DNA from: JADIYM01 sp964641945
GTDB taxonomy: Bacteria > Acidobacteriota > Blastocatellia > UBA7656 > JADIYM01
Direction of reading: 5' to 3'
Assembly: GCA_964641945.1 (NCBI GenBank)
Contig: CAZXLQ010000001.1
Location: 1-64,000, forward strand
Length of the DNA stretch: 64,000 nucleotides
A program made the position numbers and the translations under genes. Of the stretch, positions 33,868-42,510 are shown one piece after another. The notes under the pieces are model-generated. The model was given only the letters and a program-made list of their open reading frames with translations. It did no database searches and was not told the origin of the DNA. Within the stretch, counting starts at the first letter, position 1. Every line of letters begins with the position of its first letter.

Positions 33868-34154
33868 CCAGTCGGGCTGAGGGGGTTCTTGCTCGGCTCA
33901 AGGACCCGGTCCCGTGGACAACGATGGACGGTCGCGTGATGACCGTTCGGGACATGACAGACTCGCACCTTCGTAACTCGATCCGGTACATCGCACGCGT
34001 GGTTCGTCGACACAGGCCAGCGTTTGCTGGCGCCACACTCACGACCCTGCTCAGCTACGACAACGCCGAGAAGGCCATCCCATCCTACATGCACTCCGCC
34101 ATCCCGGCACTCATCGAAGAGTGGCACGGCGCGGGCACGACCTGCTCAAGCTGA
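33864..34154 (+). CDS. Hypothetical protein with RLKDPVP motif
   Basis: A 96-residue protein, GTG start by GTGA overlap. It begins MTSRAEGVLARLKDPVPW, similar to the RLQDPP segment of the proteins at 26420 and 30655, followed by a helical body (HLRNSIRYIARVVRRHRP). Unassigned. Confidence 0.5.
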   Translation: MTSRAEGVLARLKDPVPWTTMDGRVMTVRDMTDSHLRNSIRYIARVVRRHRPAFAGATLTTLLSYDNAEKAIPSYMHSAIPALIEEWHGAGTTCSS

Positions 34155-34215
34155 ACCTCAGCAACCTGTTCGGCGACCCTGGCAAGCCCATCGGCAGCGA
34201 CCCCTGAAAGAAACC

Positions 34216-34557
34216 ATGTCCAAGCTCGATCCCCTCCTCATCGAAGGCATGCTCATGGCCGTCATCCGGCCCAAGGACCCTGGTCTTGCCATCGAGGCCG
34301 CACGAAAGGTCACCGAAGACCAGAACCTGGGCCTGATCTCTCGCGACGAAGCGCACAGCCGCTTCAACGAGATCCTCTCGATGCAGGAGTACACCTTCCT
34401 CGGCCTTCTCGGGCCGCAGCAAGAAGTTCTCGACCAAGAAGGAAACATCATCGGCCAGATGCAGCCAGGGGACTCGTTCGTGCCGTACACACAGCTCGCC
34501 GCTGCCGCTGAAGTCTCCGACGCGATGAAAGCCGTCGAGGCGAAGAGGGAGAACTGA
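34216..34557 (+). CDS. Hypothetical acidic protein
   Basis: A 113-residue protein with AAAGAAACC upstream of ATG. Mostly helical and acidic (LAIEAARKVTEDQNLG), with a short beta segment VLDQEGNIIGQM. No domain recognised. Confidence 0.55.
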   Translation: MSKLDPLLIEGMLMAVIRPKDPGLAIEAARKVTEDQNLGLISRDEAHSRFNEILSMQEYTFLGLLGPQQEVLDQEGNIIGQMQPGDSFVPYTQLAAAAEVSDAMKAVEAKREN

Positions 34558-34558
34558 C

Positions 34559-34729
34559 GTGGAACGGATGTTGAAGCTCGCTGAAGTCGAGAAGATGCTG
34601 TCGATCAGCCGAACCACGCTGAAGAGATGGATCTACGCCAAGAAGATCCGAGCCACGAAGGTCGGCCGCGACTGGCGCATCAGCGAGAATGAGGTCGAGA
34701 CGATCCGTGCGGGGCTGAGGAGAGCATGA
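34559..34729 (+). CDS. Small HTH (excisionase/MerR-like) DNA-binding protein
   Basis: A 56-residue protein, GTG start one nt after the previous stop (ATG 34568 also possible). LAEVEKMLSISRTTLKRWIY, then VGRDWRISENEVE, is the HTH_17/excisionase pattern: a winged helix with a wing of the form V-G-R-x-W-R-I. Probable DNA-binding regulator. ATGA overlap with the next gene. Confidence 0.7.
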   Translation: MERMLKLAEVEKMLSISRTTLKRWIYAKKIRATKVGRDWRISENEVETIRAGLRRA

Positions 34730-35391
34730 GCGGCACGAAGGTTCTGTCGAGCGTCCGGCGCCAATCCGACGAGTACAGCATCCGCTTCGACGACCGCTTC
34801 GGATGGATCGTTGCCCATGTCAGCGATGCCACCGGCGTACTCTCCATCGCCAGCGATTGGGGGAACTGGAGCCACCGCTGGGACACGCGACACCTGGGCT
34901 TCCCGACGCTGACCGAGTTCATTCTCAAGAGGCCTGACGTTCACTACCTGGCCAACAAGCTCATCGGCTACGGACGAGACCGTCAGGTGAGCATCGCCAA
35001 GACGCGTCAGTCCTTTCGTGAGACAGTCTGTTCCAACCGACGCGCCAAGCTGCTGTCTCGTGTCAAGGCAGAGGAACTGTGGGCCGAGGTCGGGCTGTGG
35101 GAGGGCGGAGATCTTCCTGGCGACTTCACCTGCGAGGATCTTGTCTACGAGGACACGTCCGAGTTCATGAACCTCAAAGAAATCGTGCTGCCTGCTCTTC
35201 TCAATGCGATGCGGAACAACCCTGCCAAGGCGGAAGCTGCGATGACGGACCACGAGGCTGCGGTGAGCAAGATTCGCGAGACCTACGAATCCGGCGGACC
35301 AGTTCTCGGGCTGCACAGCCGCGCCGACGTTGGTGTGCTGCTTCGTGAGATCGCTCGCCTGGAAGAGAAGCTCCGCCGCCAAGAAACATGA
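34726..35391 (+). CDS. Hypothetical phage protein with DWGNW motif
   Basis: A 221-residue protein. A beta-rich N-terminal domain has DYGNYS-like DWGNWSHRWD near residue 45 followed by TEFILKRPDVHYLANKL; this arrangement is familiar in phage hypothetical proteins of unknown role. Helical C-terminus. Start by ATGA overlap. Confidence 0.6.
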   Translation: MSGTKVLSSVRRQSDEYSIRFDDRFGWIVAHVSDATGVLSIASDWGNWSHRWDTRHLGFPTLTEFILKRPDVHYLANKLIGYGRDRQVSIAKTRQSFRETVCSNRRAKLLSRVKAEELWAEVGLWEGGDLPGDFTCEDLVYEDTSEFMNLKEIVLPALLNAMRNNPAKAEAAMTDHEAAVSKIRETYESGGPVLGLHSRADVGVLLREIARLEEKLRRQET

Positions 35392-35446
35392 CGTGATGGG
35401 CGGGAATCCAATGAGTCGCACAGGTTCCGTACTGGGAGGGAAAGTT

Positions 35447-35995
35447 ATGAACCTCTCCGAGTGGTACCAGTTCGAGACCTGCCTGGAGGCGCAGCTCACC
35501 GGGACGCTTGTGCTCCCCGGAGCCATGTGGAACAGGCACGAAGATTTTCGTCAGCAAGCCCTCCTTCATGGCTGGTCTGCATCGTTCGTAGACGGAACGG
35601 TGGACGACCAGTTTACGGCTCCGGAAGCACAGATGAGAGCCCTTGCACCACATGTTCTTGTGACGTTGTCGGACGAAGGTGCCGACCGAACTCTCTATCG
35701 AACTCATCTCGACCGGCTGCTCTCGTCCCCGCTGGAGGAACGCGTTGACCGCCTGGAAAAGTGGTTCGAGGCTCTGCTCAACGAGAAGGGCCGCGAAGCC
35801 GCAAAAAGGCTGGGCGCCGACCTCGATGAAGAGGAAAGCTCGCTTGACTCTAAGCGATTCAGCCCGCCGTTCATGGTTCAGTTTGGATCTCGCATCCGCG
35901 TGCATCTGGAAGTTCAGCAGGGCGCTCCGCGACTGACTCAGCCAGCGATCATCCGCATCTGCCTGATCGGCCTCAAGAAGAGGGAAATTAGGTGA
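35447..35995 (+). CDS. Hypothetical protein
   Basis: A 182-residue protein starting at the ATG with GGGAGGG eight nt upstream; ATG 35411 or 35396 are weaker options. Mixed alpha/beta protein with a long helix near the end (EERVDRLEKWFEALLNEKG). Stop overlaps the next GTG. No family recognised. Confidence 0.5.
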   Translation: MNLSEWYQFETCLEAQLTGTLVLPGAMWNRHEDFRQQALLHGWSASFVDGTVDDQFTAPEAQMRALAPHVLVTLSDEGADRTLYRTHLDRLLSSPLEERVDRLEKWFEALLNEKGREAAKRLGADLDEEESSLDSKRFSPPFMVQFGSRIRVHLEVQQGAPRLTQPAIIRICLIGLKKREIR

Positions 35996-36273
35996 AACGA
36001 TCGAAGGACGACATTCTCGGCATCATGCGCGAAGCCAACGAGGATGCAATGCTTGCCGAGGGGTTCGAGGACGCGTTCCTTGGACCTGCGGTTCGATGCG
36101 GTCAACAGCCGCTCGCCGCCTACTCCTACGAGAGAGCGGTCCAAGTGCTGATCGACCGTGACGGGATGACCCGCGAAGAAGCCACGGAGTGGATGGACTT
36201 CAACGTTGTCGGCGCCTGGGTAGGTCCGGGGACGCCGATCTGGATCTACGAACCCCAGGATGACAATGACTGA
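35992..36273 (+). CDS. Small conserved-phage-type protein
   Basis: A 93-residue protein, GTG start by GTGA overlap. The region AAYSYERAVQVLIDRDGMTREEATEWMDFNVVGAWVG, with DGMTxEEA and FNVxGAxVG, recurs in many tailed phages with no known role. Probably a small soluble protein. Confidence 0.6.
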   Translation: MKRSKDDILGIMREANEDAMLAEGFEDAFLGPAVRCGQQPLAAYSYERAVQVLIDRDGMTREEATEWMDFNVVGAWVGPGTPIWIYEPQDDND

Positions 36274-36601
36274 CCAGAGCGACGAGATCTTGGACCCGGG
36301 TTCCATTCCTCACGCAAACACTGCTCATGCCTCACCCGCTCGAAAGGCACTCGGCCGTCTCGACGGGCTCGATGACTTCGACAAGATCATCGACATGCTC
36401 TACGAGTGGAAGCGGTACGCCAAAGAGCTGAAGTTCAACGAGATGCTGTGGACCTTGTACGCCAGCGACTCAAGTAGCGAGGAGGCAGTTCTGAAGACAC
36501 TGCAAAATGAGGTCGCCCAGGCCAGAGCCAACAGAATCGATCGTGCCATCGCGAAGATGGGCTTGGACGAGGCCGAGCGCATTCTGGGACTGGAACGATG
36601 A
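36260..36601 (+). CDS. Hypothetical helical protein
   Basis: A 113-residue protein overlapping the previous gene by 14 nt (ATG 36266 also possible). Helical, with FDKIIDMLYEWKRYAKELKF and a final helix. Its stop overlaps the next ATG. Unassigned. Confidence 0.5.
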   Translation: MTMTDQSDEILDPGSIPHANTAHASPARKALGRLDGLDDFDKIIDMLYEWKRYAKELKFNEMLWTLYASDSSSEEAVLKTLQNEVAQARANRIDRAIAKMGLDEAERILGLER

Positions 36602-37080
36602 GTCCGGCGAATGACCAGAGCGTGTCGAGCGCCTTGGGCCGCCTGGGAGTCGTTCGCGTGGCGTGGCGTGCCGGGTTCGCCGTGTACTCCGTCAAGACAC
36701 CTCTTGGGCTCCATGATGTCTGGAACGATCACCGCAGGTCCGGCACGTTTGGGTTCTACGACTGGATCTGCTCTGGTGCGAAAGACGGTCAATGGTACGC
36801 GCCCGTGGTGTTCCACTACTGCGAGAAGTGCGACCTCGGCGGAGCTGCGATCTACGTCGAGATGCGAGGCCGCGTCGTGTGTTCCTGCGGGAACATCGAC
36901 GCCGTACCTCTTCAGCTTTCTGGGCTCCCAACCGAACCACCCTGGTGGTGCGCCGTTTGCGGAAAGCTGAACGACTCACCGAGGAGACTCGTTCGCGAGG
37001 GCTGGAGAAGTCCGTTCTACCTCTGCGGACCGTTCTGTGCGGATCTGTTCAACCAGATCGTACCCGATCCCATCCGCTGA
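36598..37080 (+). CDS. Zinc-finger-rich hypothetical protein
   Basis: A 160-residue protein. Three Cys pairs (CEKC, CSCGN, WWCAVCGKLN) and a fourth (LCGPFC) suggest two zinc sites. Last gene of the 31370 operon; followed by a promoter at 37110. Unassigned. Confidence 0.55.
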   Translation: MSPANDQSVSSALGRLGVVRVAWRAGFAVYSVKTPLGLHDVWNDHRRSGTFGFYDWICSGAKDGQWYAPVVFHYCEKCDLGGAAIYVEMRGRVVCSCGNIDAVPLQLSGLPTEPPWWCAVCGKLNDSPRRLVREGWRSPFYLCGPFCADLFNQIVPDPIR

Positions 37081-37109
37081 CCCACCCTCAAAATAATCGT
37101 CGAAGGCAC

Positions 37110-37138
37110 TTGTCAGACACGTACTTTCGACGTACTGT
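37110..37138 (+). promoter_or_regulatory. Promoter with TGTCAGACA and CTTTCGAC sites
   Basis: -35 TTGTCA (37110-37115), 17-nt spacer, -10 TACTGT (37133-37138). TGTCAGACA overlaps the -35 (37111-37119), and CTTTCGAC sits in the spacer (37124-37131), the only promoter here with both motifs. The mRNA would have a leader of about 40 nt with CGGAGA before the ATG at 37185. Confidence 0.65.
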
Positions 37139-37184
37139 TCCACCTGTTCGGGCTGGGCGCCCACAACCCACCACCGGAGATCCA

Positions 37185-37514
37185 ATGGCAGCGAAGCAGA
37201 AGAGCATCGAAGGCACCGAGAAGCCCGCAGAGACGGAGGAGGAGAAAAAGCCGAAGCCGAAGCGCGTCGTTAGGCGCAAGCCGCTCTGGCTCTGCCTTCC
37301 GGTCGCCTACGACCATGGCATCGACGAAAACGGCAACGAGTTCTCCGTACCGAGGCAGTTCGAGATCCACCAGTGCCACAGCAAGGCCGACGTCCAGACG
37401 CTGCTCGAACTGCGTCAGCTCGACAGCACGAACCTCAACTACGACCACGTGAAGATCTTCCGCGCCGACCCGTTGCCGCTGAAGCTCACGACCCAGGTTC
37501 TGATCAAGTTCTGA
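37185..37514 (+). CDS. Hypothetical protein with Lys/Glu N-terminus
   Basis: A 109-residue protein. N-terminal 30 residues are low-complexity (EKPAETEEEKKPKPKRVVRRK) and probably flexible; the rest is a compact beta-alpha domain (LWLCLPVAYDHGIDENG, ADVQTLLELRQL). First gene after a doubly marked promoter, followed by the ParB-like gene. Confidence 0.55.
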   Translation: MAAKQKSIEGTEKPAETEEEKKPKPKRVVRRKPLWLCLPVAYDHGIDENGNEFSVPRQFEIHQCHSKADVQTLLELRQLDSTNLNYDHVKIFRADPLPLKLTTQVLIKF

Positions 37515-37530
37515 GAGGAGGTACAGCACA

Positions 37531-38406
37531 ATGGGAACGCAGCTTCTCCCCGGCGAGCGGGGAACGTACTTCAAGATGGACCCCGACGCTCTGGTGATCG
37601 TCGGTCTCGACACGCCTCACAAGTCCGGCGAGCACCCGCTCTGGGACGAACGCATTCTGCTGCCGCTCGATGAGTCCATGGTCAAGAACATCATGGCGCT
37701 CGGAGTTCAGGAGAGCGTGCGCGTCGAAGTCGAGAAGGGAACTGACGGGTCGAAGGTTCCCTACGTCGTCGACGGCCGCCGCCGCGTCATGCACGCACGC
37801 GAAGCCAACAAGCGGCTGAAGACCCTCGGAGAACCACCGGTCACTGTTCCGGTCATCGCGGAGAAGAACACCAACGCCGAGGACCTGTCCATGCTGACGA
37901 TCTCGCTCAACGAGATCCGCAAGGACGACCCGATGATGGTGAAAGCCGCCAAGGCTGGCCGCATGCAGGCGCGCGGGATGAGCACCAAGCAGATCGCCCT
38001 CGCCTTCGGCGTTGCCGCCGGCACCGCTGATCTGTTCCTGCGTCTGAACGGAGCCCACGACGAACTGAAGAAGGCGGTCGCCGCAGACAAGATCACTGCC
38101 ACGGCAGCCGGCAAGCTCTCCGAGCTGCCTCGCGACGAGCAGCCCGCTGCCCTCAAGAAGCTCCTCGACGAAGCCAAGGCCAGGGGCGAGAAGCGCGGCA
38201 AGGTGAAGGATGCGGCTGCCATCGCGACCTCGCGAAAGAAGGGCGGCGAAGCCCGTCCAGCGCCCGGGAAGCGCATCCTGCTGCGTGTGGTCTCCAACGG
38301 AACGAGCGTGCTGCACGACGAGTTCATCCGCGGGGTCCGGTTCGCCATGGGGGATCTCGATCCTCGCGCCGTCTCCGGACTCTCCGCTCTGATGACGAAG
38401 AAGTGA
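37531..38406 (+). CDS. ParB/Srx-like protein
   Basis: A 291-residue protein with a strong AGGAGG site. Residues 25-130 resemble the ParB N-terminal nuclease/CTPase-like domain: LPLDESMVKNI and the hallmark VVDGRRRVMHAREAN. An HTH-like segment (MSTKQIALAFGVAAGTADL) follows at about 150. ParB-like proteins bind DNA and may segregate or regulate phage DNA. No partner ParA and no parS site were seen here. Confidence 0.7.
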   Translation: MGTQLLPGERGTYFKMDPDALVIVGLDTPHKSGEHPLWDERILLPLDESMVKNIMALGVQESVRVEVEKGTDGSKVPYVVDGRRRVMHAREANKRLKTLGEPPVTVPVIAEKNTNAEDLSMLTISLNEIRKDDPMMVKAAKAGRMQARGMSTKQIALAFGVAAGTADLFLRLNGAHDELKKAVAADKITATAAGKLSELPRDEQPAALKKLLDEAKARGEKRGKVKDAAAIATSRKKGGEARPAPGKRILLRVVSNGTSVLHDEFIRGVRFAMGDLDPRAVSGLSALMTKK

Positions 38407-38615
38407 GAGCTGATATCGAACAGCTCGCCCTCAAGCTGGCCGACGAATGGCATCGCATGAGCACCTCCGATCGGCAGCTTCTCGTCCGTGCTAACCCACG
38501 AGTCGAGAAGCTGCTGTTCGACCTGCATACGCTCACACTTGGAGACCCGCGCCGATGCTACTGCTGTTCGGCACCGCACCACGACCCTCGCTGCCCAGCC
38601 TATCGGCGCACATGA
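38403..38615 (+). CDS. Small Cys-rich protein
   Basis: A 70-residue protein overlapping the ParB-like stop by GTGA. Helix (IEQLALKLADEWHRMSTSD) followed by a CYCCSAPHHDPRC metal-binding end. Unassigned. Confidence 0.5.
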   Translation: MRADIEQLALKLADEWHRMSTSDRQLLVRANPRVEKLLFDLHTLTLGDPRRCYCCSAPHHDPRCPAYRRT

Positions 38616-38622
38616 AAGAGGC

Positions 38623-40653
38623 ATGGCCAAGAAAGCCAAACCGCGAAGCGATCTGAACCCTGAGCAGGAGGCCGTTGCTTCTCACGTGGACGGCCCGCTT
38701 CGAGTCGTCGCGACAGCCGGATCTGGCAAGACCACGGCGCTGATCGAGCGTGCGGTTCGGCTCGTTCAGTCGGGCGTCGACATGCAGAAGATCCTGCTCA
38801 TCTCCTTCTCGGTGAACGCCAGAAAGCAGATGGCCCAGCGAATCTCTGCTCGTCTACCCGGCACCGAAGCTGGCGAGATGTGCCGAACGTTTCACTCGAT
38901 CGCGCTCGACATCTTCCGGCGCGAGGTCGACCCGCAGAAATCGTGGGCCCTCGACACGAGCGGCAGTCTCACCCGAATGGTCATTCGCTCAGCTCTGAAC
39001 GACCACGGACTCAGTCCGACTCATGAACTGAGCCAGGCCGTCTTCGACTTCGCGTCGCGTGCCAAGAACGACCTGCTCGTCGAACCGCCAGCGCTGCGTC
39101 GCCTCGGCCTCCGCAATCCCGGACTGCTGAGACTCGCTTCCACCTTCGCCAACGACACGCTGGTGGGCTGCTCGGGGGACGATCTCGTCACAGTGCTCCT
39201 GGCCATGGAAGACAATCGCCGTCGCGGGCTTCGGCTCGACGGCGCCGTCCGCCGCTTCGCGAACTTCGATGACCTGCTCGTGCATGCGGCCCATCTTTTG
39301 ATTCAAAACGACGTGCGAGAGCGATGGGGCTTGAGGTGGTCGCATGTGATGCAAGACGAGGCTCAAGACGAGAACACTGCTCAGGCAGAAATCGCCCATG
39401 CGCTCTGCCGCACGAGCCGCAACTACGTGATCGTCGGAGACCCAGCTCAGAGCATCTTCGGCTTCCGTGGCTCTCGTCCTCAGCGCATCCTCAAGTTCGA
39501 CGAAGAGTGGCCAGGCGCGGCTACGGTCAAGATGTTCCGGAACTATCGGTCTGGCATCGAGATCGTCGAAGCCTCCAACCGTCTCATCAGCTTGATGCCC
39601 CCAGACACGGTCCTTCCGATGGAGGCAAAAAGCGAGCGACAGACGCATGCCTTCCTCGCCGCAGCGGAGTTTCGGACACAGAACGACGAGGCGAAAGCCA
39701 TCGCGGCAAACATCAAGGCCCACCGGCGCGACGGGGTGGACTGGAAGGACCAGGCGATCTTGGTCCGCACCAACGCACAGACAGGACCCATAGAGGCAGC
39801 TCTTGCCGAGGCGGAGATCCCCTACAACCTCATCTCCGGCGAGAGCTTCTTCGAGCTGCGAGAGACCGGATTCTTCTTTGGCTCGATGAGGATGATCGAG
39901 AAGCGGGCCAAGCGTGACGACGTGCGAATGGCGATGTCTGTCGTCGCCAACAAGGCCTTCGCGGACGGCGTCGCCGCTCGGTACGAAGAAGACCCGGAGC
40001 ACGACTGGTTCCGCGCCGTACAGGGCGAACTGGAATCGCCGAACGCCAATCTCGCAGCAGGAACTCGGCGACGACTCCAGCAATGGATCGGGACGCTCCT
40101 TCGACCAACGTCGAACGGTGGAACGGTTGTGTCCCCCTACAAGATCGTCAAGCTGCTCCAGTGGGCGGTGCTCCCGGACGAGAAAGCGACGGCTTCCGAC
40201 ACAAAGAAACTCGAAGCCGCTGGCGACAACCTCAAGTCCGAGAACGTCAAGGCCGTCTGCTCCTTCGTAAGTGACTACGCGAGCTGCGCCGCCGTGTGCG
40301 ACAAGCTCGACTTGATCGACAAGGCTCGCTCGTCGCGCACCCCCAACAAGGTCGCCATCTCGACCGTTCACAAAGCGAAGGGAGCCGAGTGGCCGATTGT
40401 CTACATCGCCGGATGTGAGAACGGTCTGTTTCCTGTGGGCAGTGCAGACCTCGTGGAAGAACGGCGCCTCTTCTACGTTGCTGTCACACGGGCGATGGAC
40501 GAGCTGTGGGTCTCCTACTCGACCGAAGACGACGAGCGAGACAAAGAACCGAGCTGCTTCATCGAGGAGGCCAAGATCCCAATCACCAACTGGCCCGAAA
40601 CAGGACGCCGCATCACGCCCGCAAGAGTTGGCGACCAGCTCTCGCTGATCTGA
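38623..40653 (+). CDS. UvrD/Rep-like superfamily 1 DNA helicase
   Basis: A 676-residue protein with AGAGG before the ATG. Motifs of SF1A helicases in order: LNPEQEAV (Q motif), ATAGSGKTTAL (Walker A), DEAQDEN (motif II), VGDPAQSIFGFRG (motif III), YRSG (motif IV), TVHKAKGAEWP (motif V) and VAVTRAMDEL (motif VI). It unwinds DNA 3' to 5' and probably acts in replication or repair of phage DNA. Length fits UvrD family. Complete motif set suggests it is active. Confidence 0.9.
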   Translation: MAKKAKPRSDLNPEQEAVASHVDGPLRVVATAGSGKTTALIERAVRLVQSGVDMQKILLISFSVNARKQMAQRISARLPGTEAGEMCRTFHSIALDIFRREVDPQKSWALDTSGSLTRMVIRSALNDHGLSPTHELSQAVFDFASRAKNDLLVEPPALRRLGLRNPGLLRLASTFANDTLVGCSGDDLVTVLLAMEDNRRRGLRLDGAVRRFANFDDLLVHAAHLLIQNDVRERWGLRWSHVMQDEAQDENTAQAEIAHALCRTSRNYVIVGDPAQSIFGFRGSRPQRILKFDEEWPGAATVKMFRNYRSGIEIVEASNRLISLMPPDTVLPMEAKSERQTHAFLAAAEFRTQNDEAKAIAANIKAHRRDGVDWKDQAILVRTNAQTGPIEAALAEAEIPYNLISGESFFELRETGFFFGSMRMIEKRAKRDDVRMAMSVVANKAFADGVAARYEEDPEHDWFRAVQGELESPNANLAAGTRRRLQQWIGTLLRPTSNGGTVVSPYKIVKLLQWAVLPDEKATASDTKKLEAAGDNLKSENVKAVCSFVSDYASCAAVCDKLDLIDKARSSRTPNKVAISTVHKAKGAEWPIVYIAGCENGLFPVGSADLVEERRLFYVAVTRAMDELWVSYSTEDDERDKEPSCFIEEAKIPITNWPETGRRITPARVGDQLSLI

Positions 40654-40660
40654 GAACACC

Positions 40661-41062
40661 ATGGACACCAAGAAGTGGCAAAAGAACTGCGACACCTGTG
40701 GACAATCAGTCCCGCTGGATCCGATCGAGCCTTGCAACCTGTGCGGCCATCCATGCGGTGTGCCGGCAGGCGAAAACGATCCCGGAGACCAGCGGATGGG
40801 GCTTATCAAGCAGACGGTAGTCGGTGGCTATTGGTCGACGCCTGGGAACGGAGACGGAGCGCTCGACGATGGCATTTCGTACCGCTTCTCCCTCTGCGAG
40901 TTCTGCCTGGACTGGCTCTTCCAACGCTTCGTGATCCCGGTTTCTACAGTCCCGTCCCCATTCCGACCCGCAGAGCAGCGCGTGCGAGATGACGAGTGGC
41001 GACGGCACAAGACTGAGTTTTTCGCCGAGTTCGAGAAGCGGAACGCATCCAGGAAGCTCTGA
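40661..41062 (+). CDS. Zinc-binding hypothetical protein
   Basis: A 133-residue protein. N-terminal CDTCGQS, CNLCGHPC and later YRFSLCEFCLDWLF give two metal-site pairs; a similar arrangement, with a following SLCEFCL strand, occurs in other phage hypothetical proteins. TGATG overlap with the next gene. Unassigned. Confidence 0.6.
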   Translation: MDTKKWQKNCDTCGQSVPLDPIEPCNLCGHPCGVPAGENDPGDQRMGLIKQTVVGGYWSTPGNGDGALDDGISYRFSLCEFCLDWLFQRFVIPVSTVPSPFRPAEQRVRDDEWRRHKTEFFAEFEKRNASRKL

Positions 41063-41736
41063 TGCCCAAACTCGTCTTCGTCTCCGATACACACGAGCAG
41101 CACCACGTACTCAACATCCCTCCGTGTGACATCCTCATCCACTGCGGAGACGCGACAGGCGTTGGGCGCGTCGATCGTCTGGAAGCGTTCAACGCATGGG
41201 CTCGACGGCTCAAGAAGATCGGAATGACCAAAGAAGTCGTCTTCGTGGCAGGAAACCACGACGTGCTTCTCGACGCGTCGCATCCCGCGGTCAATCGCGA
41301 CGATCGGACGCGTCGGCTTCATCGCATGGCCGTTGAGGCTCTAGATTCGGTGATCTACCTGAAAGACTCCGAGGCTACCATCGACGGTCTACGGTTCTGG
41401 GCCAGTCCGTGGACGCCACGGTTCTTGGACTGGGGCTTTCAGCTTGATGGCGAAGCGCATGCGATGGAAGTGTTCTCCCAGATACCACACGGGATCGACG
41501 TGCTGGTAACACACGGTCCCCCAGCCGGCATTCTCGATCTGTGCCCAGACGGCCGACGAGTTGGATCAAGCGCTCTACTCGAAGTCGTGCGCGATCGTCG
41601 CCCGAAGATACATGCGTTCGGCCACATCCACCACAGCTACGGAGTCGAAGAAATCGACGGCATCAAGTTCGTGAACGCCTCCATCTGCACCGAGCAGTAC
41701 CTTCCGCTCAACAAGCCGATCGTCATCGAAGCGTAA
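41062..41736 (+). CDS. Calcineurin-like metallophosphoesterase
   Basis: A 224-residue protein. Metal motifs in order: SDTHEQ (D-x-H), HCGDAT (GD), GNHD, HGPP, and GHIHH. All signature blocks of the binuclear metallophosphoesterase family are present. It could hydrolyse nucleotide, phosphoprotein or nucleic-acid phosphodiesters. Coupled to neighbours by TGATG and TAATG overlaps. Confidence 0.85.
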   Translation: MPKLVFVSDTHEQHHVLNIPPCDILIHCGDATGVGRVDRLEAFNAWARRLKKIGMTKEVVFVAGNHDVLLDASHPAVNRDDRTRRLHRMAVEALDSVIYLKDSEATIDGLRFWASPWTPRFLDWGFQLDGEAHAMEVFSQIPHGIDVLVTHGPPAGILDLCPDGRRVGSSALLEVVRDRRPKIHAFGHIHHSYGVEEIDGIKFVNASICTEQYLPLNKPIVIEA

Positions 41737-42281
41737 TGCGTCGGCAGGCGTCCACGATATCTCTCGAAGAGGAGCTTCAGCTTGAAGCTCGCATTCTCTC
41801 TGCGCGGAGGCTTGGTGCGAAACCGGGCACCGTCAGGCGCCTCTGCCCGCTCTGTCACGACGTCTACTTCGTAGCCAGCGGTCATCGCGGCAGCGTCTAC
41901 TGCAAGATGGTAGCGACTCGAAAGGCGTTGCTTGAGCGGCAACTCGCCGCCGTGTCTATGAACTACAAAAAATGGATGGACGAGCTGGGTGTCCCGTACG
42001 AGCTGCATGAGACCAGCTACAGCCGAGTCGAGAGGGGTGCCTTCAAAGGCATCGGCGAGCTGGAGACGCGGATGTGGGTTCCGATGACGGTTGCCAAAGC
42101 CGTCAGGCTGGTCGAGGAAACCGGACGAACCGAGTTCGGTCCTACTTATTCGCTGTGCAGTATCGAGACTCGGCGAGCGCTCATCGCTGATCTGGTACTG
42201 AAGAACAAGGCTCAGTGGCTTCGAGAAGGAATCGGAACGCAAGGTCTTCTCACCGCATCAACTGACACTTCCCCAGCCTAG
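41736..42281 (+). CDS. Hypothetical protein with small zinc motif
   Basis: A 181-residue protein, ATG overlaps the stop of the phosphoesterase. A CPLCHDVYFV pair is followed by helices; the C-terminal region has GIGELETRMWVPMTV. Last gene before the opposite-strand gene, whose end overlaps it by 32 nt. Unassigned. Confidence 0.5.
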   Translation: MRRQASTISLEEELQLEARILSARRLGAKPGTVRRLCPLCHDVYFVASGHRGSVYCKMVATRKALLERQLAAVSMNYKKWMDELGVPYELHETSYSRVERGAFKGIGELETRMWVPMTVAKAVRLVEETGRTEFGPTYSLCSIETRRALIADLVLKNKAQWLREGIGTQGLLTASTDTSPA

Positions 42282-42510
42282 CCATTGCTATCCGTCCTTC
42301 TCGGTCTCGACGCATGGACATCCTTCGATGGCGTTGCCTGTTAGGATCGACTCTTCGACGAAGATCACAGTCCAAGCACATCTCCGCCTTCCGAGGCTCA
42401 CCACCGATGAAAGACCACTCGGGAGTGGTTTCGCCGCAGCAAACGCACACGGGGTTCCCCAGTCGCCTCAACGCCTGGAACCTCAACGAGGGCTTGGGAC
42501 GCTTACGCAT
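42250..42510 (-). CDS. Small zinc-ribbon protein
   Basis: An 86-residue protein, start ATG at 42510 (TTG 42531 possible) just after the kinase stop. Cys pairs VCVCCGETTPEW and MCLDCDLRRR form a zinc ribbon, then a very basic tail. Likely cotranscribed with the kinase gene. Unassigned. Confidence 0.55.
   Translation of the reverse strand: MRKRPKPSLRFQALRRLGNPVCVCCGETTPEWSFIGGEPRKAEMCLDCDLRRRVDPNRQRHRRMSMRRDREGRIAMARLGKCQLMR

Noticed and set aside
34121..34207. 28-codon GTG frame in the 34154-34216 gap
   Set aside because: Plausible length and spacing but overlaps the end of the preceding gene; no feature distinguishes it from chance.
37531..38406. Plasmid partition system
   Set aside because: A ParB-like protein is present but no ParA, no parS repeats and no replication initiator were seen in the window.
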